The notes below the pieces were generated by a model that was not told the DNA's origin, searched no databases, and saw only the letters and a program-made list of their open reading frames with translations. A DNA stretch of 64,000 bases from an uncultured Erythrobacter sp. GTDB lineage: Bacteria; Pseudomonadota; Alphaproteobacteria; Sphingomonadales; Sphingomonadaceae. Location: NCBI GenBank assembly GCA_947502815.1, contig CANNBH010000001.1:2948818-3012817 (forward strand), given 5' to 3'. Numbering within the stretch: the first letter of the stretch is position 1; each line of letters opens with the position of its first letter. Both the position numbers and the translations under genes were made by a program. This document shows, piece after piece, positions 16,158 through 29,219 of this stretch.

Positions 16158-17717
16158 TTATCCTGCGCGGCGCATAGCCTCTTCGCGCAGGTCGGTTTTG
16201 AGCAATTTGCCAATATGACTGCGCGGCATTTCTTCGATCGCATGCAGCGCGGATAGGCGCTGTGTCTTGCCCAACCGCGCGTTTACTGCGGCCATAATCT
16301 CGTCGGCGCCGCGTGCACCGTCTTGCACAACCACAAACCCAACCGGGGTCTCGCCCCACCGGGGCGAATCTATCCCAACGACGGCGGCCTCAGTCACATC
16401 GTCCTCCTGCTCCAGCTCCGCCTCCAGATCGCTGGGGTAGATATTAAAGCCGCCGGATATAATCATATCCTTGGCCCGCCCGACCAACTCGACAAACCCT
16501 TGATCATCGACGCGGCCTATATCGCCCATGCGCATCCACACATCGCCGGTTTCCGGGTCGGTCCACTGCGCCTCAGCGGTTTTATCAGGGCGGTTTTTGT
16601 ATCCGGACATCATGGTTTGTGATCGGCCAACCAGATTGCCCGGCGTGCCCGGCGGCACTTCGCGGTCCTCATCATCCAAAACCTTCATCTCGCTACCCGG
16701 CGCTGGCCGCCCGACCGTGTGCAGCTTGTCCGGAAATTCATGGGCTGCGAGCAGGCAGACGACGCCCCCTTCGGTCATCGAATAAATCTCAACCAAGCCG
16801 CCCGGCATGCGGCGCAGCACTTCGGCCTTCAGATCGGCCGAAAACGGTGCAGAGGTGCAATATTTCATCGCGAGCGACGACAAATCGTGCTCGTCAAAAC
16901 CGGAGTAATCCATCAAACGCTGATATTGCACGGGCACCAACATGGTCACCGTCGTGCGATCGGCCGTCGCATGATCCAGCCACCGCGCGCAATCAAATTT
17001 GCCCATGATCCGAATGGTGCCGCCCGCCAACAAAGGCGCAAGAAACGCCACCATCGTCGTGTTGGAATAGAGCGGCGTCGATGCGAGCGAGCGCACAGGC
17101 AATCCCGCCTGCAAATAGGACAGGGCCGTCGCGCCGAATTGCCGCCAGCGCATTTGGTGCGAATGGACGATCCCTTTTGGAATGCCGGTCGTCCCGCTGG
17201 AATAGATGATGTTGAACGGATCACGGGTTTCAGGCGAAAAATCGGGCGCGAGCACACCAGCAGGCGCCATCCAGTCTTCCACCTCTTCCAAAGGAACCCG
17301 AGTAAGGTCCGCCATGAAATCAGGGCCAAGTTCGGCGGATTTTTTCGCATCAATAAACAGATGGATCGCACCTGAATCCTTTGCCATTCCGGCAAGTTGA
17401 TCGGGCGAAGCGCTGGTGGTGAGCGGCGCAGCCACACCGCCAGCCCGCATCGCCGCAAGAAACACCAAGGCATAGGAGATCGAACTGTTTCCCAGGATCG
17501 CGACCGATTGGCCGCGCTCCAGCCCCGTTTCCACCAATCGCGCCGCCAAGCGCTCGATCCGATCGATCATTTCTGCCCAGGAACAATCGCCATCGTCATC
17601 CATCAAAGCGATGGTATCCGGCTGCGCCTGCGCCCAATCCCGCAGAATGGCAGGAAAGGATCCAAAGGGTTCAGAGAGCTTCGCGCTCATTGCTTCAGCG
17701 ATCGGTGTCATTGTCAT
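16158..17717 (-). CDS. AMP-forming acyl-CoA synthetase/ligase
   Basis: This 519-residue class I adenylate-forming enzyme activates a carboxylic acid as acyl-AMP and transfers it to CoA. The P-loop-like motif YSSGTTGIPKG is near residue 170. The Y-S-M-T-E-G motif, the hinge G-R-A-K-D-M-I-I-S-G-G-F-N-I-Y-P near 415 and the C-terminal catalytic lysine in HIGKLLKTDLR are all visible. The ATG at 17717 (MTMTPIAEA) follows AGGATT. It stands alone, divergent from the PIG-L gene, so the acid substrate cannot be inferred from neighbours; medium- to long-chain or aromatic acids are possible. Confidence 0.88.
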   Translation of the reverse strand: MTMTPIAEAMSAKLSEPFGSFPAILRDWAQAQPDTIALMDDDGDCSWAEMIDRIERLAARLVETGLERGQSVAILGNSSISYALVFLAAMRAGGVAAPLTTSASPDQLAGMAKDSGAIHLFIDAKKSAELGPDFMADLTRVPLEEVEDWMAPAGVLAPDFSPETRDPFNIIYSSGTTGIPKGIVHSHQMRWRQFGATALSYLQAGLPVRSLASTPLYSNTTMVAFLAPLLAGGTIRIMGKFDCARWLDHATADRTTVTMLVPVQYQRLMDYSGFDEHDLSSLAMKYCTSAPFSADLKAEVLRRMPGGLVEIYSMTEGGVVCLLAAHEFPDKLHTVGRPAPGSEMKVLDDEDREVPPGTPGNLVGRSQTMMSGYKNRPDKTAEAQWTDPETGDVWMRMGDIGRVDDQGFVELVGRAKDMIISGGFNIYPSDLEAELEQEDDVTEAAVVGIDSPRWGETPVGFVVVQDGARGADEIMAAVNARLGKTQRLSALHAIEEMPRSHIGKLLKTDLREEAMRRAG

Positions 17718-17831
17718 ACAGGCAATCCTAGCCGCGTTAAGCCGTGCGGCAAGGATGAAACCGCTTGCCAATTTCTTTACGCTTGTGGCCGAAGGATAGG
17801 ATCGAACGGTGCGGACAAGGAAACCCGGCAA

Positions 17832-21463
<3,632 letters not shown>

Positions 21464-21549
21464 TCACACAGTGGTGATCACAAAGTGGCGATGGATGCTT
21501 GATGCTTACCCACTTGATGTTTCGCGCTTAAGGCACGACATTACAGGGC

Positions 21550-22725
21550 ATGTCTGAGCAGGAACCCAACGACACCAGCGCGCTCGAACATTGGAGCTTT
21601 CTGATCTTGCTGGCAGGGGTCTCGCTCCTGCTGGTTTGGGTCGCATGGCCGTTTGCCGCGCCACTCCTATGGTCGGCACTTGCCGCGATTATGTTTCAGC
21701 CGCTCTACAAATGGGCGCTCAGGAAAACGCGCGGTCGCCGCAACTGGGCCGCTTCCTTGACGCTGCTGGTCATTTTCGTCGCCGTGTTGCTTCCCGCATT
21801 ATGGGTTGGTTCGATCGTGGTGGGAGAGACACTGGGTCTGGTCAATGATCTGCGCGAAAACCCCATTGATCTGGCCGCTTGGTTTAACAGCACCTTTGCG
21901 ATGCTGCCGGCCAGCGCCCAAACCCTGATCGAAGACAATGGCTGGACCGACGTCTCTGTTTTGCAGGATCAATTGCAGAATGTTCTTGGCGAAAGCGCCG
22001 GTATGATCGCCGCGCAAGCCGTCTCTATCGGCAGCGGCGCCTTGGGCTTTTTCCTAAGCTTTGGTCTGGGGCTGTATGTCCTGTTTTTCCTGCTGCGCGA
22101 TGGTTCACGCATTGGCGAAACGATCCTCCATTCCGCACCGATCCAGCGCGACATCGCCGATCGGTTGGCTGAACGGTTCCTCGGCATTGTTCGTGCGGTC
22201 ATCAAGGGGTCTGGCGTGGTCGGGCTTGTTCAGGGGACATTGGGCGCGATCACCATGATGATTGCAGGCGTGCCCTCCGCACTGCTGCTGGGCGTGTTGA
22301 TGGCGATCCTCGCGCTTATCCCTGCTGTTGGCACCGCTCTCGTCTGGGCACCGGTGGGCATTTGGTTGCTGGTGACGGGAGAGATTTGGCAGGGCGTGTT
22401 CGTCCTTGGCTCTGGCTTCATCATCATCTCCTCCGCCGACAACGTCCTGCGCCCCATTTTGGTGGGCCGGGATACCGGCATTCCCGATTGGATCATTTTG
22501 GTCACAACCTTGGGCGGTCTTTCCATCGCTGGTTTTGCCGGGATCGTGCTTGGCCCGCTGGTGGCCGGATTGTTCCTCGCCAGTTGGTCGATTCTTCAAG
22601 AACAGCGCGCCGAAGACGAAGAGGCCGCCGAACGGTACCGCACCCGCGTCAATGTTGATGGCAAAGCGTTCGCCGCCAATGATCCTGAAATCAGCAAGCC
22701 TGCTCAATCTGCGCAAGAGGCCTAG
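21550..22725 (+). CDS. AI-2E family (PerM/TqsA-like) membrane transporter
   Basis: This 391-residue polytopic protein has about seven hydrophobic segments: two near the start, one after a short polar loop, then a long extramembrane loop with amphipathic helices and a C-terminal bundle. The family-typical stretches LGLYVLFFLLRDG and GVLMAILALIPAVGTALVW are visible, as is the run through PILVGRDTGIPDWIILVTTLGGL. AI-2E proteins export small molecules or ions; some are Na+/H+ antiporters and TqsA influences autoinducer-2. The acidic C-terminal tail is cytoplasmic. The next gene starts three bases after its stop, so they form an operon. Confidence 0.88.
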   Translation: MSEQEPNDTSALEHWSFLILLAGVSLLLVWVAWPFAAPLLWSALAAIMFQPLYKWALRKTRGRRNWAASLTLLVIFVAVLLPALWVGSIVVGETLGLVNDLRENPIDLAAWFNSTFAMLPASAQTLIEDNGWTDVSVLQDQLQNVLGESAGMIAAQAVSIGSGALGFFLSFGLGLYVLFFLLRDGSRIGETILHSAPIQRDIADRLAERFLGIVRAVIKGSGVVGLVQGTLGAITMMIAGVPSALLLGVLMAILALIPAVGTALVWAPVGIWLLVTGEIWQGVFVLGSGFIIISSADNVLRPILVGRDTGIPDWIILVTTLGGLSIAGFAGIVLGPLVAGLFLASWSILQEQRAEDEEAAERYRTRVNVDGKAFAANDPEISKPAQSAQEA

Positions 22726-22728
22726 GCC

Positions 22729-23526
22729 ATGCAATCAATGGTCAAGCCGGGGAGCAAAGGCGAACAAATCGGCCGGCTCCTCATTGCCGCCTTTGTGGTG
22801 ATCGCGCTGCCCGCTTTGCCCTTTGGCGCGTATCTTATCTATCCGTTTGCGATCCTCACCACATGGTTTCATGAGATGGGCCACGGCCTCACCGCTTTGT
22901 TGATGGGTCAGGATTTCTTGCAATTGATGATTTTCGCCGATGGATCGGGCGTTGCGAACTATGCGGTCGAAGGGGACCTATCACCTTTGTCGCGTGCGGC
23001 GATCGCTGCGGGCGGACCGCTCACCCCCAGCATGATCGGCGCGGTGCTTATCCTTGCCAGCGCGCATCAAAAATTGTGGCGGCCCACGCTGTGGACCTTG
23101 GCGGCGGCGATCTTTGCCTCCGTCATTGTCTATGTTCGCTCACCGGTCGGATACGCGGTCTTGCCGCTTGTTGCGGCGTTCTTGTGCATCGTCGCATGGA
23201 AGGCATCCGAAGGGCTCACCCGCTTTGCGTTGCAGTTTCTGGGCGTGATTGCCGCGATGAGCATGCTGCGCGATTTCAATTACCTCTTCACCGAAAGCGC
23301 GGTGATCGGGGGCGAAAGAATGCTGTCGGACACCGGCCAGATAGAGGCATCCTTGCTGCTGCCTCACTGGTTTTGGGCGGCGTGTATTCTGATCACGTCG
23401 GCGGTGATGGTGGCCGCGAGCCTGAAATACGCGCTGTCAGACAAGCACCGTTTGCCGCCCCAATCGCGCGGTGGAGGCAAACTGCCTGCCAATGTGCTGC
23501 AATTCAAACGCGGGCCGGACGATTAA
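22729..23526 (+). CDS. M50B-like membrane metalloprotease
   Basis: This 265-residue membrane protein has the zinc motif HEMGHG (His48, Glu49, His52) right after the first transmembrane region and about six hydrophobic segments. This is the arrangement of the peptidase M50B-like family (PF13398). A second-site Asp is possible in FNYLF or FADGSG, but I cannot fix it. The start ATG is three bases after the AI-2E gene, with AAGAGG in the end of that gene. The stop overlaps the convergent TetR gene by four bases. Substrate unknown; many homologues have no shown proteolytic activity. Confidence 0.78.
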   Translation: MQSMVKPGSKGEQIGRLLIAAFVVIALPALPFGAYLIYPFAILTTWFHEMGHGLTALLMGQDFLQLMIFADGSGVANYAVEGDLSPLSRAAIAAGGPLTPSMIGAVLILASAHQKLWRPTLWTLAAAIFASVIVYVRSPVGYAVLPLVAAFLCIVAWKASEGLTRFALQFLGVIAAMSMLRDFNYLFTESAVIGGERMLSDTGQIEASLLLPHWFWAACILITSAVMVAASLKYALSDKHRLPPQSRGGGKLPANVLQFKRGPDD

Positions 23527-24170
23527 TCCGATTGCGCCGCAATGCGGATCGTGTTGACCCCGCGCGCAGCATCCCCGGTTTCGCCCGAAAGACCGATAAA
23601 GATCGTGTCGACAATCCGCGCGAGTTTTTCCTCAGTCAATTTATCGCCAAGATAAATCAGCGCATCGGGTAGCGTGTAATTCGACACCATCTGATTGATC
23701 AAAGACAGCGTTTCATCAATCTCAAGTCCGGCGAGAAAGCCATCGGCCTGCGCCCGCACAATCACTTCACAAAGATAGTGATCGCCCAAATCGACGTAGG
23801 ACCGCACCCGTTCGAAATTGGCCGCCCCCATTTCACAAATCATAGTGAAAAATTCGGGGTCCTCGCGAAACCGATCGCGCGAGATAACAAAGCGCCGGCG
23901 GAAAAATTCATACATGGCGCGGTTGGGCGGAAGGTCGCTTTGCAACACTTCCTCCATCACCTCCATATGCGGGGCGAACCAGATATGTGCAATCGCATCA
24001 AACAGATCATCGTAATCTTCGAAAATTTGTTCGAAGCGGCTTCGAGAAAGGCCGCTTTCGGTGACCGCGACCGCATAGGAAGCCTCCGCGCCGCGCTCCT
24101 TTACCAGACCAAGCACCATGCGCGCGATGCGTTCTCGCTCCGCTTGCCGTGTCTCTTTGGTGATGGCCAT
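23523..24170 (-). CDS. TetR/AcrR-family transcriptional regulator
   Basis: This 215-residue repressor-type protein has an N-terminal helix-turn-helix (about residues 12-58: a helix, then SYAVAVTESGLSRSRFEQIFEDYDDLF). The C-terminal all-helical ligand domain contains RRFVISRDRFREDPEFFTMICEMGA. Regulators of this class sense small lipophilic or drug-like molecules. It is convergent with the M50B-like gene and lies downstream of the acyltransferase on the same strand. Neither arrangement names its target, though autoregulation or control of the acyltransferase is possible. Confidence 0.85.
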   Translation of the reverse strand: MAITKETRQAERERIARMVLGLVKERGAEASYAVAVTESGLSRSRFEQIFEDYDDLFDAIAHIWFAPHMEVMEEVLQSDLPPNRAMYEFFRRRFVISRDRFREDPEFFTMICEMGAANFERVRSYVDLGDHYLCEVIVRAQADGFLAGLEIDETLSLINQMVSNYTLPDALIYLGDKLTEEKLARIVDTIFIGLSGETGDAARGVNTIRIAAQSD

Positions 24171-24268
24171 GAACCGCGCCTCCTGATCTGGCGCCTAAAT
24201 AGGTGCAAGCTTGGACGGCTTAAAGACATATCTTGCAAAAAATTATGCGGCACTGCGCGGGCTGCAAT

Positions 24269-24898
24269 TCAAACGTCGTTCCGGCCCTCGATGATCGCGC
24301 GCGCTTGCGCCTCCAGCACTTTATACCGTTCCAAATCCGGTATTTTGGAGCGGAACCATTCTGCGATTTTCAGCAGATCCTCGCCGTAATTGCCGGTTGG
24401 CATCATCGGCGGGGCAAATCCAATCGTGCGGTTTTCATTGTCTGCATAGGCCAGGACAATGGGGACGCCTGCGGCTTTGGCGATGTTGTAAAACCCAGAC
24501 TTCCATTTGCCGTCTGATTTGCGGGTGCCTTCGCATGCAATCACCAAATTCAATTCATCACGCGCGTCAAATTCGTCTTTAAGCTGCTCAATCGTGCCGC
24601 CCTTTTTGTTCCGGTCCACGGCAATACCGCCCATATCGAGCATGAAATTGCGCATGATGCCTTGGAACAGCGTGTGCTTTCCCATGAAATTGGGCTGCAC
24701 GCTCTCTTCGTGCGTGGCCCCTGCGAAAAACACAAAGTCCCAGTTGGACGTATGCGGCGCACCAGCGATCACGCATTTTTTGACATCGACCGGGAAGCGT
24801 TCCTTAATCTTCCAGCCCCGCCATTTGTATAGGAAAAGGATGATCCGATTGACGATGCGCGACAGCAAGCTGACGTTGCGGGTTTCGTTGTGTTGCAA
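24269..24898 (-). CDS. 1-acyl-glycerol-phosphate acyltransferase-like (PlsC superfamily)
   Basis: This 209-residue membrane-associated acyltransferase has an HTSNWD active site (His49-x4-Asp54 in APHTSNWDF), the second block GGIAVDR near 90, and the EGTR block near 120. It belongs to the short lysophospholipid acyltransferase subgroup with a simple N-terminal amphipathic helix rather than a long membrane anchor. The start is TTG at 24898, decided by GGGGAGAG about eight bases upstream; no ATG or GTG precedes the conserved region. It may acylate lysophosphatidate or another lysolipid in membrane synthesis. Confidence 0.85.
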   Translation of the reverse strand: MQHNETRNVSLLSRIVNRIILFLYKWRGWKIKERFPVDVKKCVIAGAPHTSNWDFVFFAGATHEESVQPNFMGKHTLFQGIMRNFMLDMGGIAVDRNKKGGTIEQLKDEFDARDELNLVIACEGTRKSDGKWKSGFYNIAKAAGVPIVLAYADNENRTIGFAPPMMPTGNYGEDLLKIAEWFRSKIPDLERYKVLEAQARAIIEGRNDV

Positions 24899-24987
24899 TG
24901 TTTTGTCTCTCCCCGAGACGCTATGATTAGCATTTAAGGCTCAGAAAGCGAGGGGTGAAAATAGGGAAGTCTGTAGCCGGCCAATTC

Positions 24988-25521
24988 CTAGAAATTGAAG
25001 ATCGGGAATGATCGCTCACCTAACACAATAGCACTATAACCGATGGACACGCCGATCCACATCGCGATGTACCAATGCCAATCAGGCTTGTTCTCGCGCC
25101 AGACCAGAATGAACAAACCAAATAATAGCGCGCAGACGAAGAATGGTAGGGTCCACATGCCCCAGCTCAAGCTCGAGCCGAGCCACGCCTCATCATTCGG
25201 GTTGGACACACTAACCGCCGCGGCGATCGCTCGCATTGCCAAGGCGTTGAATGTGATGATGAGCGCCCACTCACCAATGCGTCGGCGGCCGAGAACCGCG
25301 AGCACTGCCAGGCAAACCGTCACCGCTGGTCCACCGAAAGCGATCAGTTGAGAATGCCATAGAGATTTGGCCCCAAGCCCGCCCGTTGACACGACTTTGT
25401 TGACGGTCATTTCGACATCATAGCCGAGCGCTTTCGCCATCAGAGCATGACCAAGTTCGTGAAGATATTGCATCACGATGATGCCAAGCACCAAACAAGC
25501 GACAGTCTTGATGAAACGCAA
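24988..25521 (-). CDS. Small M50-like membrane protein with HELGH
   Basis: This 177-residue polytopic protein has HELGH at residues 21-25 in the first transmembrane helix, the zinc site of M50 site-2 proteases. A GGPAVTV segment resembles the second block, and four or five further hydrophobic helices follow. It is shorter than RseP-type proteases and has no PDZ domain, so it is an M50 relative of unknown substrate. The start is TTG with GGAGG five to six bases upstream. It is about 65 bases downstream of mccB in the same orientation, which makes readthrough from the leucine operon possible. Confidence 0.75.
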   Translation of the reverse strand: MRFIKTVACLVLGIIVMQYLHELGHALMAKALGYDVEMTVNKVVSTGGLGAKSLWHSQLIAFGGPAVTVCLAVLAVLGRRRIGEWALIITFNALAMRAIAAAVSVSNPNDEAWLGSSLSWGMWTLPFFVCALLFGLFILVWRENKPDWHWYIAMWIGVSIGYSAIVLGERSFPIFNF

Positions 25522-25586
25522 TCGGGCCTCCTTTGCAGCAACCCGATGAGTAGTGTGTTATACTACCAATACAGTCAAGTTGGCCC

Positions 25587-27194
25587 TCACATCCTAAACA
25601 CGCCAAAGCTGGGCCGCTCTGCAATTGGGGCCTCCAGCGTTGCAGCAAATGCCAGCCCCAGCACATCGCGGGTTTGGACCGGGTCGATCACTCCGTCATC
25701 CCAAAGCCGCGCGGTGGCGTAGTATGGGTTGCCTTCGTCTTCGTATTTCTGGCGGATCGGGGCTTTGAATTCCTTGGCCTCTTCATCGGTCCATTTTTCC
25801 GCATCACGGTGGACGGTCGCCAGAACGCTGGCCGCTTGTTCGCCGCCCATCACCGAAATGCGCGCGTTGGGCCAAGTGAAGAGGAAGCGCGGGGAATAGG
25901 CGCGGCCCGCCATGCCGTAATTGCCCGCGCCAAAGCTGCCGCCGATCACCACGGTGATCTTGGGCACGCTGGCGGTGGCGACCGCAGTGACCAGCTTTGC
26001 GCCATGTTTCGCGATGCCTTCCGCTTCATATTTACCGCCGACCATAAAGCCGCTGATATTTTGCAAGAACAGCAGCGGGATGCGCCGCTGGCATGCGAGT
26101 TCAATGAAATGCGCACCCTTCTGTGCGCTCTCGCTGAACAGCACGCCGTTGTTCGCCAAAATCGCGACCGGCATGCCCCAGATATGCGCAAAACCGCACA
26201 TCAGAGTGGAACCGTATTGCGCTTTAAACTCGTGAAATTCGCTGCCGTCGACCAGCCGCGCGATCACCTCTTTCACGTCATAGGGCGCACGCACATCGTC
26301 TGGGATAATCGAATAGAGATCATCGGCGTCAAACTTCGGCGGGCGCGGGTCTTTCAGCGCAATGTCTTTTGCCGCCGCCGTGTTCGCGCCCAGATGGCTC
26401 ACGATATCGCGCACAATGGTCAGCGCGTGCTCGTCATTCTCTGCCAAGTGATCGACCACGCCCGATTTCTTGGCATGCAGATCGCCGCCGCCAAGGTCTT
26501 CGGCCGTGATTTCCTCGCCCGTAGCGGCCTTCACCAATGGCGGTCCAGCAAGGAAGATCGTGCCTTGGTTGCGCACAATCACCGTCTCATCGGACATGGC
26601 GGGCACATAGGCCCCGCCCGCCGTGCAGCTGCCCATGACGCAGGCGATTTGCGGAATGCCCAGCGCGGACATATTCGCTTGGTTGAAGAAGATGCGGCCA
26701 AAGTGATCGCGGTCGGGGAAGACCTCGGCCTGATGCGGCAGGTTCGCCCCGCCGCTATCGACCAGATAGATGCACGGCAGGCGGTTCTCCTGAGCGATTT
26801 CCTGCGCGCGCAGGTGCTTCTTCACCGTCATCGGATAATAGGTGCCGCCCTTCACGGTCGCATCGTTGCACACGATCATCACCTGACGGCCCGACACGCG
26901 GCCGATCCCGCAGATGATAGAGGCAGCGTTGATGTCACCTTCATACATGCCATTGGCGGCAAGCTGGCCGATTTCGAGGAATGGTGAGCCGGGATCGAGC
27001 AGCCGCTCCACACGCTCGCGAGGAAGCAATTTGCCGCGCGACACATGCCGATCCCGCGACCGCTCTGGTCCGCCAAGTGCGACCTTGGACACAGTCGCGC
27101 GCAGATCCTGAGCAAGCGCGGTGTTGTGCGCAAAGCTGGATTTCGCCGCTGGGCTTTCGCGGTCCAATTTCGTGGTGAGAACAGGTGCTGTCAT
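25587..27194 (-). CDS. mccB: Methylcrotonoyl-CoA carboxylase, carboxyltransferase subunit
   Basis: This 535-residue biotin-dependent carboxyltransferase makes 3-methylglutaconyl-CoA from 3-methylcrotonyl-CoA in leucine degradation. The N-terminal half has [20 protein letters not shown] and [19 protein letters not shown], sequences that distinguish MCC from propionyl- and acetyl-CoA carboxylases. The C-terminal half has the [18 protein letters not shown] oxyanion region. Upstream are a DUF1330 gene (ATGA overlap) and isovaleryl-CoA dehydrogenase, which fixes the pathway. The biotin-carrying partner mccA, which normally follows, is not within this window; the next gene is an M50-like protein. 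Confidence 0.94.
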   Translation of the reverse strand: MTAPVLTTKLDRESPAAKSSFAHNTALAQDLRATVSKVALGGPERSRDRHVSRGKLLPRERVERLLDPGSPFLEIGQLAANGMYEGDINAASIICGIGRVSGRQVMIVCNDATVKGGTYYPMTVKKHLRAQEIAQENRLPCIYLVDSGGANLPHQAEVFPDRDHFGRIFFNQANMSALGIPQIACVMGSCTAGGAYVPAMSDETVIVRNQGTIFLAGPPLVKAATGEEITAEDLGGGDLHAKKSGVVDHLAENDEHALTIVRDIVSHLGANTAAAKDIALKDPRPPKFDADDLYSIIPDDVRAPYDVKEVIARLVDGSEFHEFKAQYGSTLMCGFAHIWGMPVAILANNGVLFSESAQKGAHFIELACQRRIPLLFLQNISGFMVGGKYEAEGIAKHGAKLVTAVATASVPKITVVIGGSFGAGNYGMAGRAYSPRFLFTWPNARISVMGGEQAASVLATVHRDAEKWTDEEAKEFKAPIRQKYEDEGNPYYATARLWDDGVIDPVQTRDVLGLAFAATLEAPIAERPSFGVFRM

Positions 27195-27490
27195 GCTTGC
27201 TCTTCCAAACCCTTCACGATGATCGCCTCCGACGTGCTGCCCGCATCGCGGAATTTGCCGATTTCTTGATATTCAGGCGACGTCAGCCAAGCGAACAATT
27301 TGGGTTTGTCCGGGAATTCCATCAGCACCGAACGCGTCGCCGTCCATTTGCCGCTGAGGTCTTGCGGTTCCTCGTCCACGCTCAACAATTTGCCGTCGAA
27401 TTTGTCGAAGATATCCATGAAGCGCTCTTCGTATTTGTCGTATTGCGCGCGGTCATGGATAGTCATGCGGGATATCATGTAAACTGGCAT
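27191..27490 (-). CDS. DUF1330/NIPSNAP-like small protein
   Basis: This 99-residue alpha/beta protein has the DUF1330 pattern: [20 protein letters not shown] at the start, a central [13 protein letters not shown] strand, then [15 protein letters not shown]1330 is a dimeric ferredoxin-like (dabb-type) fold whose function is not established. The ATG overlaps the stop of the upstream gene by one base (TGATG), and its own stop overlaps the mccB ATG by four. It is therefore translationally coupled within the leucine operon, possibly as an accessory of CoA-thioester chemistry. Confidence 0.8.
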   Translation of the reverse strand: MPVYMISRMTIHDRAQYDKYEERFMDIFDKFDGKLLSVDEEPQDLSGKWTATRSVLMEFPDKPKLFAWLTSPEYQEIGKFRDAGSTSEAIIVKGLEEQA

Positions 27491-27843
27491 CAAAGCGCCT
27501 CCCCAGCGAGAATTAGCAGCCCAATCAAAGACAGCAGAAAGCCGCCCGGATGTTTGGCCTTCATCATGATGAGATTGGCGAAGCCGAGCGTGACCCAAAG
27601 CCCGCCGGTCGCCCAAATCAGCACTGATGACACCTCAGGCAGAACGATGATGAGCGCGGTGAGCAGGAAAAAGCCCGAAGCCGAATGCCAACCAAAACGG
27701 GTTATGCCTTGCGTCATAGGCTCCTGAATAAACGGATCGTCGACCGCAAGCGTGGGCGCGATCAGTTTCTTCTCGCCCATCACAGAATGGAAGATCGCAG
27801 CGAATACGATCAACCCTGCCGCGATAATGTGAAGCACACTCAA
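27490..27843 (-). CDS. Small four-helix membrane protein in the leucine operon
   Basis: I do not recognise the family. The 117-residue product has four hydrophobic segments (LHIIAAGLIVFAAIFHSVMG, the FFLLTALIIVLP region, SVLIWATGGLWVTLGF, and GFLLSLIGLLILAG), with a His in the first one and short polar loops. The start is TTG overlapping the TGA of ivd (TTGA), and its stop overlaps the DUF1330 start. It is therefore coupled on both sides between an acyl-CoA dehydrogenase and a carboxylase. A role in membrane-bound electron transfer or transport is speculation. Confidence 0.7.
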   Translation of the reverse strand: MSVLHIIAAGLIVFAAIFHSVMGEKKLIAPTLAVDDPFIQEPMTQGITRFGWHSASGFFLLTALIIVLPEVSSVLIWATGGLWVTLGFANLIMMKAKHPGGFLLSLIGLLILAGEAL

Positions 27844-29009
27844 CCTGCCGCCCCAATCAGTTCGCGCCCGATCAGCATCCGCCTAATCTCATTCGTACCC
27901 GCCCCAATATCGAGCAGCTTCGCATCGCGCATATAGCGCTCCACCGGCCAATCGAGCGTGTAGCCCGCTCCACCCAGCGCCTGAATGCTTTCGGCAGCGA
28001 CGCCGAACGCGTTCTCACTCGACAGCAGGATAACGCCCGCCGCATCAAAGCGCGTCGTCTGGCCCGCGTCGCAGGCTTTTGCGACCGCATAGGTGTAAGC
28101 ACGGGCCGATTGCAGCGCGACATACATATCGGCGACTTTGGCCTGCATCAGCTGGAACGAACCGATGGGTTTGCCGAACTGCGTGCGCTCTCTCAAATAG
28201 GGGATCACCGTATCGAGGCAGGCCTGCATAATGCCCAATTGGATGCCCGAAAGCACAACCCGTTCATAGTCCAGCCCGCTCATCAAGACGCCGACGCCGC
28301 CGTTGACCGGGCCCATGGCGCGGTCTTCGGGGATGTGGCAATCGTCAAACACCAGCTCTGCTGTGGGAGAGCCTTTCATGCCGACTTTCTCGATTTTTTG
28401 GCCGATGGAGAAACCTGCATCATCCTTTTCGATCAGGAACGCGGTGATCCCGCGGCTGCCCGCTTGACCATCGGTTTTGGCATAGACGACCAAAGTGTCA
28501 GCTTCGGATGCGTTGGTGATCCAAAACTTGGTGCCGTTGAGCACATAGCCACCCTGAACAGCCTCGGCCTTAAGCTTCATTGAAACAACGTCGGACCCGG
28601 CGGAAACTTCGCTCATGGCAAGCGAACCGACATGCTCTCCAGAGATCAGACCGGGGAGGTATTTCGCGCGCTGTTCGTCATTACCCCAGCGGCGAATTTG
28701 GTTGATGCACAGGTTGGAATGCGCGCCATAGGATAGGCCCAAGGATGCGCTCGCGCGGCTGACTTCTTCCACCGCAATGACATGCTCTAGATAACCAAGG
28801 CCTAGGCCGCCATCGGCTTCGTCAACGGTGAGACCGTGCAGTCCCAGCTCGCCCATTTGGCCCCACAATTCGGCGCGGGGGAAATAATCCTCGCGGTCGA
28901 TCCGGTCGGCGATTGGCATAATTTGTTCGTCGGCAAAGCGGCCAACGGATTCGCGGATCATTTCCGCACTTTCACCAAGTTGAAAATCGAAATCGGGGGT
29001 CGCACGCAT
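27840..29009 (-). CDS. ivd: Isovaleryl-CoA dehydrogenase
   Basis: This FAD enzyme of the acyl-CoA dehydrogenase family converts isovaleryl-CoA to 3-methylcrotonyl-CoA, the step just before MCC. Length is 389 residues. Family signatures are GSLAMSEVSAGSDVVSMKL and the C-terminal RDAKLLDIGAGTNEIRRM. A glutamate at about residue 249 (GLDYERVVLSG) sits where isovaleryl-CoA dehydrogenases carry the catalytic base on helix G, rather than the position used by short- and medium-chain enzymes. It opens the operon; the ATG at 29009 faces the divergent HWE kinase across 210 bases. Confidence 0.92.
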   Translation of the reverse strand: MRATPDFDFQLGESAEMIRESVGRFADEQIMPIADRIDREDYFPRAELWGQMGELGLHGLTVDEADGGLGLGYLEHVIAVEEVSRASASLGLSYGAHSNLCINQIRRWGNDEQRAKYLPGLISGEHVGSLAMSEVSAGSDVVSMKLKAEAVQGGYVLNGTKFWITNASEADTLVVYAKTDGQAGSRGITAFLIEKDDAGFSIGQKIEKVGMKGSPTAELVFDDCHIPEDRAMGPVNGGVGVLMSGLDYERVVLSGIQLGIMQACLDTVIPYLRERTQFGKPIGSFQLMQAKVADMYVALQSARAYTYAVAKACDAGQTTRFDAAGVILLSSENAFGVAAESIQALGGAGYTLDWPVERYMRDAKLLDIGAGTNEIRRMLIGRELIGAAG

Positions 29010-29219
29010 GGCAAATCATCTTCTGTTTGAGCGGGCAAGCAGGAACAATCCCATGCGCCGCGAAGGGTTTCATAGCCGGGCTTTAGCAACCCGCTGGCCG
29101 AACGCCAACGCCGCTCATGCGCTCGTTTTGTTTGGCCCAGTAGAAAGATTGCGCATTGGCTTGTTTGACCTGTTTGGGTGTTACTGTATTGCGGCCCTTC
29201 AACGCCTTGGGAGGGGCAG

